DNA of 60,000 nucleotides from Glandiceps talaboti (Eukaryota; Hemichordata; Enteropneusta; Spengelidae): NCBI RefSeq assembly GCF_964340395.1, contig NC_135568.1, positions 4,733,079 to 4,793,078 of the forward strand, read 5' to 3'. Shown piece by piece: positions 23,701 to 41,790 of this stretch (position 1 is its first letter; each line of letters starts with the position of its first letter). The notes under the pieces were generated by a model. It saw only the letters and a program-made list of their open reading frames with translations, ran no database searches and was not told where the DNA came from. The position numbers and the translations under genes were made by a program.

Positions 23701-25740
23701 AAAATGTGTACTAATACCTTACACAGTGTAAGACAACTTACTTTGGGATACTTCATTTTAGAATTAAGCTTAGTGAAATAACACGTGTAGGTGGAACTGG
23801 ACAGGATAGATAGATTAGTTGTGGGAGCGTATGTCAGAATCTGATTAGAACGCCAGTGGCAGGATTTACCAACAAACCTACAGTATCATTCCAAGGAATA
23901 TGTTATATCTCAAATGATATACACGAATAATATCGATTACAGGGGTTTAGTTCAAAATTTTCGAAGATTTCTTGATAATCGTAGCTATCAAAGTGATTTA
24001 TTTCAATCAGGCTTGTAATTTAACATGTCTTGCACAACTCCCCATTGTTGTTTTCACTAAATTTTCTATTAAATGACGCAGTGTATTTCAAGCAAACGTG
24101 TTCGAACAGCGAATACGGGATTTATTTTTTTGTTGTTCCATGACTTAACAAAGCGCACCTACATGATCGAAATTTATATGGAACATTCAAAATCTCGATT
24201 ATATTCACGATTCTTTATTAATTAATATCAGGTATAGATCTATCATTCTCTAAGTTCTGTCCGTCATTCAGCCGCAAACTACGAGTGGCAAAACCGTTTT
24301 GTCACTGCTCGTCTTTGACTTGTAGTAACAAAGCCCCATATGTCACCCAAATTTTTCCAGCTGAACGAAAACAAATTGTGGGGGCACAAACTGGTTTTAT
24401 ATGCATTTGAGAGTAGTTTTTTGTGCATGTTTAAAAGGTTCTCGCAGTATTGTACTTGCTGAAGCTCACCTAACCCTCATCCACAATTGACTGAACTCAA
24501 ACCTGGTATTATGATATAACTCACAATGATCCGATGGCGTAATTTATCTTACGTATGTTCAGCAAATCCCAATCATACACTCAACTGTTCTAACCATGCC
24601 AAAACACAACTGTAATGTTATAGAAAGCATTCAAATTTAATATCATACTAGAATGTGGTTTTATTTAAGTATTGCCACTTGAGTAAAAAGCTTATATACT
24701 CGTCTTGTGCCACGTAAATATATAATTGTTACAGGAAACATAATACGTTTGAAATCCAAATGACATAATCTTTACTTTATGACGTCTTTGGATCATGCAT
24801 ACATATTTCAAATTTAATATATAACAATTCTACACGCATGGCCTAGTAAAATGAATAATTCAAATACGTTTCCGTGCTGTTCTACATCATATCCATGAGA
24901 TAAAAAAGAATTGGCCAGAGAAAACTGTACGGGCGACGTCCTTAAAAGGCCAAGTATTTGGTGTGAAATACAGATGCCTGGCAGATCTAGAGTTGTAGAA
25001 AATGTTGGCTCTGAACAATAAAATGTCTTATATCATCCTTATGGCGTCATAAATAAAGTAACAATAATGTTTGAGCATTAGATTGAAACCCTGGCCTTTA
25101 ATGTCGTAGATATCTAAAACGTAAGAACAAAAAATAGCGACACTGACTATGTAAATACTTCTTCAAATATAGTGTTTATAGATGTATTCAATCTTGAAAA
25201 TCCAAAATGTAGACAGAAGAATGCAAGGTGTTTGACTGTGTGAATGTTTTGTAGCTCTTACAAAGGGATATGAATAAAAGTTTAATTTTGTCAAAAAGGA
25301 AAAGAAATGTTTGATCGTCCTGCCTGATATAGATTTTAAAAACTCGACTCATAATCTAGCTAGGAGATAGTATTCAACGGCTTTATCATTTCAAAGATGA
25401 GTCCGACACTGAACGGTTGAGCAGGGTACCGGGTATGGGGAAGAGTAAAATTACTCTTTATAATCTATAGTATGGGGATTTTCCAGCCATAGGGTATTTT
25501 AGCTACCATTCTCTTTTAAATTGAGTATGAATATTTCAAATGAAATCTATGTGGAGTTAAAAAGACTCAAAACTGTATCAACAGAATGGGGAGATAATAA
25601 TGTCTTTAATCTTGTCTGAATAGGGATATGAAAACCTGCGAGCAATTTCTTTGAATTTTTCATTTAGGAATACGTTTCAATATTTCTTCAATATTTGCAG
25701 GAGACAAATGTCCAAATAATGCTATTCTGGGGATATCATT
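20791..25740. other. About 5 kb without recognised genes or repeats
   Basis: Only short, unconvincing ORFs (for example 23346-23609). No tRNA, LDLa exon or repeat family was recognised on reading both strands. Confidence 0.45.
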
Positions 25741-25741
25741 A

Positions 25742-25928
25742 CAAAGGAAACCAGTTGGGTTGAAACAAACCGTTATCTGGTTCTGGATCAGCACAAATCG
25801 TACTAACATTGGTACATTTTATCGCCTGACTCGACAAAACATTCTAACACTGCTTCTTTTCATCATCTTGCACAACAAACATTGCTATATTTTCTTAGCA
25901 GATCGTCTCCGAATAATATACACTGTTA

Positions 25929-25929
<1 letters not shown>
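25742..25929 (+). mobile_element. Family C element, partial copy next to (AT)n
   Basis: It begins ta|CAAAGGAAACCAGTTGGG, then AACAAACCGTTATCTGG and two internal motifs, ACATTGGTACATTTTATCGC and ACATTGCTATATTTTCTTAG. It runs into the (AT)n tract, which appears to have replaced the rest. Confidence 0.65.

Positions 25930-26008
<79 letters not shown>
25930..26008 (+). repeat. (AT)n tract
   Basis: About 39 perfect dinucleotide units. Confidence 0.97.
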
Positions 26009-26011
<3 letters not shown>

Positions 26012-27235
26012 TTTCACTATCGATTGTACTTCAATTGTTGTCGTAGCAATGTTAATTTATTATTGTCCCGCCATACATTGTTAAATACTGTGTAATATAA
26101 TTTCTCAATGTGTAAAACAGAAAGGTATTTGTCACTATTCTGAAAACATGGCATATGAGCCGGTTACAAGAAACGCAATAAACGTATTATTATTACGGCA
26201 AACAACAGGTAACACCTCAAGAATAAAAAGAGCCCACATACATTCGGTTAAGAGTATAACACTCTGCTGTTGATACGGTTATTTTGCATTCCTAAATTTC
26301 AAAATTTGAGTGTTTCCATCGCAACAGCTGCGGTGATACTTTAGGTACTTTCAAACTTTGAATCCACAGTTTTTAGATGCTTTTGTGTAGATGTGATCCA
26401 TGGGGGAAAACAACAAATATTGAGGTTCTGTCTGATTTATGAATGGATTCTTCACAACATATCATGTGTAATAATACGTCGTTTGTGTTACTAATCAAAG
26501 TCTTTCATATCGTTGTTTTTCCTTCATTGAATCTCCCACGCACTACTTTGGCTGGAAAAAAGGAGCGAGTGATGAAAGCATTTTCAAATTGTTGAGTTAT
26601 TTCTTAAGCCAGTACATCATGTTCGCATGACAATAGAATTCAAGTTTACTGAAGCAAAAAGAAAACATCTATATCTCAGAACTTTCAATGCAGACGATCT
26701 GAATCATAATTGCGAGTTTCTGCAGTGTTGAGTTATTTTTAATTCATGAAGCGAATAATGCCTTCGCGGTTGGCGTTTATTTTTCAGTATCGTATCTTAG
26801 ACGGATAATTTAGTTTAGTTTGATTATAGGATTATCGTTCGTTATCACATATTTCTATAGTTGCAATACCTTGCGGTGTGATCGGGATAAGAAACACACG
26901 GAGAAATCGTTAGACACGACATCAACCATTTCCTTGTCACTACTATGACATAATTGGAACGTCTGATGGATATAGGAGATTGTCGATCGTATCCTGAGGA
27001 AGAGTGCTTTAATTCAACGCTTTGGCGCCTGACATAAGTAGATACGGATACCGATAAGGACTACACTCATTGATTCGTGTCCAAAGGAAATATAAAAGCT
27101 CAGTATTTCAAAAATAACATGTTTGAAAGGATTTTTTGGAGGGTATTATCGACCATTAGGTCAAAGAAACACCGTCATTACAGGAGGTCATTATTAAACA
27201 TTTCCACCCTTAGTTTTCCCACGCTTAGTCGTACA
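26009..27235. other. Stretch without recognised features
   Basis: No supported ORF or repeat. Confidence 0.45.
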
Positions 27236-27254
27236 CGTACACATCACACACACA

Positions 27255-27539
27255 AACGCGGGCGCGCACGTACGTACATACATACATACATACATACATA
27301 CATACATACATACATACATACATACATACATACATACATACATACGCACATACATACATACATACATACATACATACATACATACATACATACATACATA
27401 CATACATACATACATACATACATACACACACGCATGCATACATACATACATACATACATACATACATACATACATACATACATACATACATACATACATA
27501 CATACATACACACACGCACGCATACATACATACATACAT

Positions 27540-27596
<57 letters not shown>
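27255..27596 (+). repeat. Compound (CG)-(ACGT)-(ACAT)n-(AC)n array
   Basis: GGCGCGCACGTACGT leads into about 280 bases of ACAT units with occasional ACAC and ACGC variants, then (AC)20. Apparent ORFs on both strands are artefacts. Confidence 0.97.
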
Positions 27597-27599
<3 letters not shown>

Positions 27600-28490
27600 C
27601 CTGAACAAATACTCTTATACCACAATTAGGACACACAATCCAATTTCTGATCCAGACAATATCCCTAAATATTGATATATAATATATGAATCTTGATTAG
27701 TATAGGATAGCTACTCACTTACATTAAGTTAGCTTCATTACGGCATTAACCAACAAATCCCGTTCATACTTATTGCGCATTCAACCTGGTTATCGCAAAA
27801 AGGCGTCATGAAAAGAAGACATTCTATCTTTAGGCAAAATAAAGTTGACGCTGAATTTTTTAGAAAAATTGAAATCCCCCAAACCTGATATGTCTCATGC
27901 AATGATTTATTCAGGATGTTAGGCGGAAAACCGAGCAAAATCATCACGATCGTCCAGCAAATGACGTATTCAGGATTACTGCAATATTTATTACGATGCG
28001 ATTATACGTATCATATTACAAATCTACCGGTCGTTTCATTTTGGTATGTGAAAATCGTATACTGATACCTGATAACACTCTCCAGTGAATCAGAATCTAT
28101 GTCCAGACGCAAAACCGCGCAGAGTTGCAAGGAGGCCAGACGGTTTGCTCTGTCGTCATGATAAAGGTTATTTTAATTAAATATTAAAATGCTACTGGTC
28201 CTTCTGTCTAAGGAATATCATAAGCGTGTGATTTTTAGATGACGTTTGAACGCATGCGCAAATTACTAGTATCTGCTTTGCAGTATACACTGATTATATC
28301 ATGTCATTTACATATAAGTTGGTCATGTGCTGAGTGCTATCATTCCTATTGGGTATGACTTTTGCTGCAAAGAGACATGGGTCAGACGGAGGTAATTTTA
28401 AAAGTAGCCAAATGTTAAAAGTAGGCGGTATTATCTATACGAACGACACCCGTGAATCTGTCCACCAATGGAAATATACTGAGTAAAACA
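27600..28490. other. Stretch without recognised features
   Basis: No supported gene. Short ORFs only. Confidence 0.45.
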
Positions 28491-28492
28491 AA

Positions 28493-28658
<166 letters not shown>

Positions 28659-28920
28659 ACTACCGTGAACCATACATCTAATATTTCGAGGAGACTGAGC
28701 TCCTATTCTTCGGCGGAACTCCAGTTCCAGCAACGTTATCAAGTTCTATCACATTGAAGACAGCAGCTATTGTCAGGTCCTGGCATGCTATGATATGTTC
28801 AGCCAGCTGTTGAATAATGATGACCACCGGTTGCTATATTATTGTTTTCTATTTATACCATTGATTTTTATATACCATTTTGTCTTTAGATAATTGGGTT
28901 AGAAATGTATGGTTCATGGT
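28659..28920. repeat. Inverted repeat between two (AT)n tracts
   Basis: ACCGTGAACCATACAT at about 28663 faces its near complement ATGTATGGTTCATGGT at about 28905. The roughly 260-base unit lies between the (AT)n tracts at 28494 and 28965. Confidence 0.6.
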
Positions 28921-28962
28921 ATCATTTATAGACAGAACCCCAGTGTAAATTTACATATACTA

Positions 28963-29088
<126 letters not shown>

Positions 29089-29145
29089 CTCGGTGAGTAT
29101 CAATCTGCTAAGACAGTGCTCTATACCGCAGTGGCAGAGCGTAAT

Positions 29146-29539
<394 letters not shown>

Positions 29540-29596
29540 ATTACGCTCTGCCACTGCGGTATAGAGCACTGTCTTAGCAGATTGATACTCACCGAG

Positions 29597-34707
<5,111 letters not shown>

Positions 34708-35616
34708 ATAGATCTATGTGCATGTATCTGTCTGACCGTCTGTCTGTATAACTATCACTCTTTATACGAACGCATGTAGGTGAAATTTCATATTTATTTG
34801 TTTTAAAACAGTGACTGGTTTCCCTCCAGAAAATCCTCCAAGTAGGAAGAAATAGTCAATTTATATATAAACAAAGCGTAGATCATTACACAACATTGAT
34901 ACACGATATAAGTACAATTGATCCCAAATATTAATATTTCTATTACTTTTACATATTACCTTTTCTCCATTGTTCTTGGAATAATAACAAAATTAAAACA
35001 GAAAACATATAATAATTCACGTGAAGTCGAGAAGACTAACACTTACTGAATCTAACGATAACAGGAATATAATCTACCATTACAATGTACTCAGAGAATC
35101 ATATGCCACCCCTGGCCGTCTAATATTTACGATACATCCTGTCCTCACGGCAAGTGTTAACATGGTTAAGTGTATTCCATCAACTTCTTCACTTGATCCA
35201 AAAGTCGTGTAAGCGATAAACAGGAAATCAAAATGTCATCGAATGCTAAAAGCAATACGTTCTGTTTAAAACGGTTTTATGACGACATAAATCAGTCAAC
35301 ATAAAGTAGCAACAATTTCCAAGTCAAGCTGTTTACTTTACGTGAATGTAAGCAATGATAAGACGTTGCCGAAAGATATTGAAATATAAATCAATACGTC
35401 TTTTTATATCGTTCAAATACAAGCATCTGTGATTGCCTTCACTCTAATCATTCAAGACAAGACTGTTTGTCATGACCGCAAGTACAGCTTGAAGTGCATA
35501 ATCATCTTTGTTGCATTCAAACGTCACTACTCTAGTATCTATGACGCATCACTCAGTCTTTATTTATTGAAATATGTTTGATACACACGCAAAGATACAT
35601 CAAACCAGAAAGACTA
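34708..35616. other. Stretch without recognised features
   Basis: Short ORFs only. Confidence 0.45.
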
Positions 35617-35617
35617 A

Positions 35618-35762
35618 TTTCAATTAGGCAGCACGAACTTTTTTTTACATATCACAAAACCTTATGCGCTATCATTGTTCATATATATTGTTTTATGTAA
35701 TTTCAAATTGTTACAAGAACGTTTTGTGAGATGTAAAAAACACCACGCCGCCTAATTGAAAC
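35618..35762. repeat. Fold-back, about 46-base imperfect arms
   Basis: The left arm (35618-35663) starts TTTCAATTAGGCAGC and ends CACAAAACCTT. The right arm (35717-35762) is its near complement, GAACGTTTTGTGAGATG to GCCTAATTGAAA. The spacer is about 53 bases. Confidence 0.85.
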
Positions 35763-36180
35763 TCTATAGTCACTCTGGTTTGGTAGTAGTTGTAAAAAAA
35801 TCCTGATACAGTGTGTATTTTGTACCTTCCATATCGATAAACGTAACGACGTATCAACAAAGGACATGTATATTGCTATCAAGAACAAACGCACAATTAC
35901 CCCTGCATGAACAATCACTTTTGTCAAAGGAAAACGAGAAATAACATGAACAGCTCAGCTTTGTAGGGAAAAATCACGTCAAACGTAACATTTAGTACTG
36001 ATATAGGAATCCTATGATCAACAGTTGATTTGCAATGAAGCTACAAAAATGGAAGGGACAGATAAGTGTTTATAGCGATTTACATAGTTCATGTGATCCA
36101 CCTATGGAACATCTTATCACATGTGGTGTCGCATTATATTTTATGATCATTTCCACAGTGAACTCAAACGTGGTTTAAAA

Positions 36181-36537
36181 GTGGCCATATGGATGAGGAT
36201 TGAGTATTTATTTTGGATTTTTTTAAATTCATAAAACATTTTTCTAATGTCCTGCTTGAAAAATCAATGTGAAACAATATATGTCAAGTCCTTGTTTTTA
36301 ACTCAATACATTGCAAAAGATTAATACATGATTGTGTAAAATATTTTACGTACAATAGCAAACATTTTACACATTTGTAAAAAAAAAAGGAAGAAAAAAG
36401 AAGCTTTTTGCAATGTATTGAGTTACAAATGTAGACTTTGTCAATGTTGTTCACGTTGATTTTTCAAGTAGGAAGCCATGATAAAACTGATAAATTAAAA
36501 ATCCAAAATAAATACCCAATCCTCATCCATATAACCA
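36181..36537. mobile_element. Family B fold-back element, copy 1
   Basis: A long imperfect hairpin. The outer end GTGGCCATATGGATGAGG is matched by CCTCATCCATATAACCAC. Inner landmarks are TTATTTTGGATTTTT / AAAATCCAAAATAA, AAAAATCAATGTGAAACAA / TTCACGTTGATTTTT and AACTCAATACATTGCAAAA / TTGCAATGTATTGAGTT. The loop contains AAATATTTTACGTACAAT. No ORF. Confidence 0.85.
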
Positions 36538-36791
36538 CAATGTTATTTTTGACCATCAGTCACAGTAGAAATGTGTCGATACAGTTTTCTCATCGCCCAT
36601 AATTTTCTACAAAACTACCATTGGGTATTTTTGCAGCTACATATGTTTGGATTGTATATTCTTTGTACGCTACTGTCCACCACGTGTTGATCGAGTAGCA
36701 AAAATCTAAAACATGTCACTGAGAAACTTCCCTTTCCTCTTTCCTGATGCAATGTGATTGAAGTGTGATAGGTAGTAGGTTCTACTAGACT

Positions 36792-37065
36792 ACATTAAAA
36801 GCCAGTTGAGTAGCAACAAATCGTTATCGGACACTTTTGACAAAATCTTTGTAACATTGCTACATTTTATCGTCTGACCTGAGAAATGTCTATCTAACAT
36901 TGCTATATATATAATATTTAATCGTCTAAGTGTGACACTACAAAAATTGAAAGACAATTGTTACGTTTTACATGTCATCCATTGATGTCTGAAAATGTGT
37001 ATGTTGTTACAATGTATACGATTCGGCGACTATCTTTTAAGATAATGGTAGCTCACGGGCCTTGA
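36792..37065 (+). mobile_element. Family C element, partial copy
   Basis: It starts CATTAAAAGCCAGTTGAGTA, then ACAAATCGTTATCGG and the internal motif ACATTGCTACATTTTATCG, with a second ACATTGCTATATA. It continues to ATGGTAGCTCACGGGC, a phrase matching 52385. The right terminal repeat was not found. Confidence 0.65.
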
Positions 37066-37404
37066 CATCTGCCGTTCCTAAAGTAGGCATCCCTCCCCAC
37101 TCATACCCAGCTAACTTGCAAGTTGCTGAACTATTTTCTTTAATTTCATGATGTTCTACCTACTGTAGAAACATTTGATTCAGTAGTCGGTCGGCCCATT
37201 TAGCTTAGCAATCCACTTGGAAGAATTAATTTAGTAACTTTGATGCTTTAAATTTATTGACTAAATTGTGTGCACTTATAGCTGATAAACATGCTGAATA
37301 CTGTCACTTTGTCATTCAAAAACCAAAAGAACTCTCTGTCTGGGGGTGCCTATATGCACGTGTGTCTATCCAAGTATCAGTCGACAGAATTTGAACGACA
37401 AGTG

Positions 37405-37490
37405 ATGTCGCAAACTACGGCCTCTTTTACGGCACCGTCCAAAACGTGCCGTTCGTTATTTCGCTGTGTCGCGGAAGAAATAACAGCTCT
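37405..37490 (-). repeat. CpG-rich dispersed repeat fragment
   Basis: On the minus strand AGCTGTTATTTCTTCCGC and GGACGGTGCCGTAAAAGAGG followed by CCGTAGTTTGCGAC match 16195-16262 closely. Related shorter pieces occur at about 48530, 48955 and 20390. Confidence 0.6.
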
Positions 37491-38616
37491 GGTTTGCGAG
37501 AATGACGACAAGTCATCTACCGTGGACACGTTGCATTGGTTGTTGATAACAAATAGTAATACATTTGTTTATACACTTTGTTGTTACAAAGGAAAAAAAG
37601 TGTCTCGGGTATCATATGAGCATGCAAGTGGGCAATGATTTTTGAAGGGAATGGACGTTAAAAGTGAGAGATAGATGACGACACACCATGTACAAACTCG
37701 TATTTATACCTTATAATTGCACCCCTATGGTCTATTGGTCGTAAAATGAAGGAGACCACTAAAACAAAATGTGTGTGATGGCAGGGTAGGTTTACCGCCA
37801 CATGACACAGCAGTAACAGTATATATATCGCTCGTAACATTGACAATGTGCGCACGATATAACAAAACAAGTGAGGGAAGGTTGCTCTCCAAAAGCAACT
37901 TCGATAATCGGCATTACATCGTAATATTGACATAATGTGTTCGATGTAACAAGACACGTGTGATGGGTGGGAAATTTCCCGCCAAGAGAACAAAAATGAC
38001 AGTGTATTGATTATATATGCCCAGTATAACACACAGAAATGTTGGAAGAGAAAGTTCCCCCACCATGAGACACATACGACTATTTCTTGCTTGGAAAATC
38101 ACCACCACATTGCAGGGCCCCTCGAAGGTTAGAGTCGGATCAGGAAAGACGGCGAAAATTTCTCGTATGACCGTTTATCTGCAAGGCATGAAATGATATC
38201 AGCCAACACACTGTTCATTTATGACACAGGTCGCCCTTTGGCCAAATATCAAAAAGACAGAATAATGAAATATGAAATCTATAACACCTGCCTTCAATTT
38301 CAATAATTTAAACATGATTGTGAGATGATGGGCCGAAAGCCAATGATTATTTCAAAACGTGGGAGGATATGTGACCACGTGATGTGTAGACAACATGGTA
38401 CCTGAAGTCGGGCTCGAAAGTTAAACCAACTTGCTTTAAAACGAAACATGCCTTTTACTGAAATAGATGAACATGTTTTGGTCTGTTCTGTCTGTCCATT
38501 CTTAGAGAATATATAATGTCTCTAAAATGACCTTATGTTGTTGCAGAGCCACTGTTGAGCAATATGGTAAAGTGTGTCAAATGCCGACGGGAGGGTGGGG
38601 GGGGGGCATGGAGGTA

Positions 38617-38850
38617 CAATGGAAACTGACTGGTTACAACCAAAACATCGTCTGGCTCAATAAAACCCATTGCTACATTTCATGGTCTGGCGATACAAAG
38701 ACCACACCAATATCGCTGCCGTTATTGTAGCAGATTGTGCGTCAGTTTCTGTTATGCCATACAATAACATGTATAAATGCTATTAAGATTGTTGTCGCCA
38801 GTTGATAATATAGTATAGCATGCAACAATGTTATTAAAGATATATACCGA
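38617..38850 (+). mobile_element. Family C element, degenerate copy
   Basis: ta|CAATGGAAACTGACTGG at the left end, then CATCGTCTGGCTCAATAAAA, CATTGCTACATTTCATGG and TCTGGCGATAC. The right end is unclear. Confidence 0.5.
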
Positions 38851-39009
38851 GATGACAAGAAAATGTACCAAAGTTAGTTTATGAGAATTTTCTTGAACAA
38901 GACAGCTGTTTATTTCCACTCAACTGTTTTCAGTTGTATATACAACATGTATGAATCTATAAGAATACCTCAGTATATGCTAATGCAACCATTTCATGTG
39001 AGTACTCTT

Positions 39010-39015
39010 TTTATT
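39010..39015 (-). terminator. Polyadenylation signal AATAAA
   Basis: Canonical AATAAA on the minus strand, about 200 bases after the stop codon of the two-exon peptide gene. This gives the gene a self-contained 3' end. Confidence 0.5.
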
Positions 39016-39216
39016 TGGGTTTATGATTGCGTAATAAAAAATAAGAAGAAAAATCTGTTTCCCCCATATATTGGTGCCAGTTAAATTATACGCCACGCTA
39101 AAATCCAAACCCGAGTCAAATGCTGAGTAGTAAGAACTAACCGTAGCAGTGCAATCAATTTACTTACAAAGTATTTCAATCCAAGAATGTAACACGAGAG
39201 AAACAGATCAAATGAA

Positions 39217-39341
39217 CTAGGCAACCACTAAGTCATTTAAATCTCGGCACTTACTACGACAACGTTTGCCCATGGAACAATTACTGCTCCAACACCTGAT
39301 TTTCTTCTTTCGGAATGATGACAATTTGCGGCGAATATAGA
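39217..39341 (-). CDS. Exon 2: basic, four-cysteine mature region
   Basis: This is an open segment without its own ATG. It holds IRRK and RKKKIR basic clusters, four cysteines and a short neutral C-terminus before TAG. The frame and splice phase fit exon 1 only with the acceptor at 39342-39343. Other nearby AG sites would shift the frame. Confidence 0.5.
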
Positions 39342-40200
39342 CTTGGACAGAAGAACTTGTTACCGGGAAAATAGGCTAGATCAAGAATAAACTGCAAAGT
39401 GATGTCATGTCTAAGATATCTCGAAATATAATTTCTATGATTCCATGGTTTGCGATTTTTTGGATTATTTGATTGAAAAAAGTCATGTTTCAACTGTTTT
39501 TTTTTGTCTGAACATCTGATTTTGACATTTGTGGTGATCAACGACTGAGTTGAGATGGCTGATTACAGTAAATAAGATGATACACCTCCGCCCCAATCTC
39601 GGATTAATCAAATCTACCTGTAAAAAAAACACGTATCGTTTTAAGCAATTCCTTGACAAGTATCGACCCATCCTGCTGCGTCGTTCAGTTTGATTTAAAT
39701 CGTTCAAAGATAGCGTGTTCATCTTTATTCACCGATCATTTATTATACTTTTGAAGTTTGATCTCTGCTCTTCTCGTTTTATCTTGCTGTTTATCTCCTG
39801 TTCACTTACTTATAAGAGTCTTCATTCACGTCACGGGTGTCTTCAGTGTGTTTATTTCATGGAAAGTCTGTCCTCTAATCCTACACTGATTCTTCTATAT
39901 TTTATCAGAATATGGCTCAAGACAAAAAAAAAAGTGGAAAGTACAAAAACAATTAAAAAATACAGACTCAAAACAAACCTTTCAGATGTGAACGACATTA
40001 CCTTTGATCAAGTTCAACATTCCTTTTCCAAATTCTTCAACCATGTCATCTTTGTCAGAGTCAGTTGCGATTTCCGAAAGTTCTCGTGGTGATTTATCTG
40101 CAAGGTTGCCAGCAGATTTCTGATTTGCATGCACGGAGACTAATACTGTGGCAAAGGTACAGGCAAGAACACAGATCCCAACTCGAAGATACATGGTCAT
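39217..40200 (-). CDS. Secreted cationic cysteine-rich peptide precursor, two exons
   Basis: Exon 1 (40200-40002) encodes 66 residues: a signal peptide with hydrophobic core VGICVLACTFATVLVSV and probable cleavage after VHA, then a pro-region rich in Asp, Glu and Ser. Its donor is AAAG|GTAATG, phase 1. Exon 2 (39341-39217) follows acceptor TTCTTCTGTCCAAG, also phase 1. It encodes about 40 residues starting with clusters of Arg and Lys and then four cysteines spaced C-x4-C-x5-C-x3-C, ending in TAG. Total is about 107 residues. Basic clusters before the first cysteine could be convertase cleavage sites. The layout (signal, acidic pro-part, basic Cys-rich tail) is that of secreted peptide precursors such as antimicrobial, hormone-like or venom-type peptides, but I recognise no family. 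A consensus donor GTAAGT at 39254-39249 inside exon 2 allows an alternative 3' end. Exon 1 could instead splice in phase to the LDLa exons 22 kb away, which is less likely. Confidence 0.6.
40002..40200 (-). CDS. Exon 1: signal peptide and acidic pro-region
   Basis: The open frame starts at ATG 40200 (or the second Met, two codons in) and shows a classical signal peptide followed by a stretch ending LNLIK at a phase-1 GT donor. The signal-peptide character is the strongest part of this gene call. The frame continues only a few codons past the donor before a stop, which fits an exon end. Confidence 0.7.
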
Positions 40201-40333
40201 ATCAATACTAAACGGTTTTGAGTGGCGTGAATACAGTGTTTCTTCCGTTTCCTATGTCGCTGTTTCCCGCTGTCTTTCTCTCTAGCTCCCTAGTAGACAA
40301 TCTCTGTGAAGATGAAATCATATAATATATCTT

Positions 40334-40362
40334 GTTTATTTATGCATCCTTTCGATCACGTG
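40334..40362 (-). promoter_or_regulatory. Candidate promoter: TATA-like box and CACGTG E-box
   Basis: On the minus strand, GCATAAATAAAC (40345-40334) lies about 135 bases upstream of the exon-1 ATG, with an E-box CACGTG at 40357-40362 just upstream of it. The arrangement suits a TATA-type promoter of a secreted-peptide gene. It is sequence resemblance only. Confidence 0.35.
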
Positions 40363-41790
40363 ACCAACTGCTCATGACAGAAATGATGGTACATCGTATA
40401 ACGTTTCTAATTCAGCATTTCATATTATAATACATTGTATGGGCGGAACGGAATCTCTGCTTTCAAATTAGTTACTGAACATTCTCGATACGCACACAAT
40501 TCAAATGACGGGACGATTTTTTCTTGAAGGGGTAAAATAAAAAAATGGATGTTTTAAAATATAATTTCAGGATCTGTTGGTTAATCAAAACGCCATTGTC
40601 AAACTTCAAAGCAAATTTGAAATGATATGCGAGATTACAACAAAGTGAACTCATTTTGTAACGTTATTGCTTTATACAAACATTTTCTTAAGATGTTCTA
40701 AGCAACACAAAATGGAATGTTAGTTATTAAATATCATACATATTTTCAGTTTGTACCGTTGGGTTAGTTACCGATCCATTTTAATAAGTTCTTTTGTCAA
40801 GTGAAAAGCGTAAAAACATGAACAAGACAAGAAACACTTGGTATGTTATGATGATGATGTGCAAATATGCTGCTATTTTATGTTATATATTTCATTTTCG
40901 ATTGAAGGTATATGTATTAGATAGAATGTCAAAATACGTTATTTCCAACAGGATCCAATAACTGGCTGATTATAGATGCAATGTAAATGTCATGTTCACT
41001 GCCAATGTCACCTTTACATAACCCGAGATTACTTGAAAGGTTTTGTGATCTCCATGTCAGGAATCAACTCCCCGACAAAGACATACACGAGTAAAGAATT
41101 GACTGGTTTGACACCATTTAATCTTATTCCGCGGTTAGTGTTTACTGTTCAAAAGCTTCAAGCATCTCTCATTGTAGAATTTCTCAGGTTCAACAATTCA
41201 TTGTCCCATAATGCATAGCTTCTGAGTAGATTTGCGTGAACGGTAAATTACGTGGATACATTTACTTTGGAAGTGTATACAGGAGACAGTACACATTTTA
41301 TTAATTTTTTTAAAAAACCCGATCGGTTGCTATGGAACCGATGGATTCCATATTTCAAGACAGCTATGTGTACACCGCAAAGTTGGACTACGACAAAATT
41401 CCATGTTCTTGACATTTATGTGACAGTGCTTTCCCTTTAGCTCGAAACTATTACCTATTTCAGAATAAACCGTTCTGGTTTAATTATACTCTCTGCTCTC
41501 CGTTTGGGAAAATTACTTCCCTAATGACGAAATGTTTCTATAAACATTTGCTGCCAATGTATGTATAAGATCAGCGTTTCATATCACATGAAGGTGATTC
41601 GTTTGGGCCTTTACAGGCAATTCTAAGAGGTTTGTTTGTTCCAGACAATGAGAAATTCGGACATTTTATCGTCGCCATTTGTTGGATAGAAACATCTTGC
41701 ACTCCTAAACTACGCTTGCCGTGACGTCAGAGTCCACCATCCTAAAACCCAAGGAGTTAAAACGTATCAATTTTGTAAACAAATACTGAC
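40363..41790. other. Upstream of the peptide gene, no other gene seen
   Basis: Short ORFs only (for example 40976-41218). It may hold regulatory sequence for the gene at 40200. Confidence 0.4.

Noticed and set aside
37291-37638. 115-codon plus-strand ORF
   Set aside because: It runs through the CpG-rich dispersed repeat also seen inverted at 16.2 kb, so the open frame is probably incidental.
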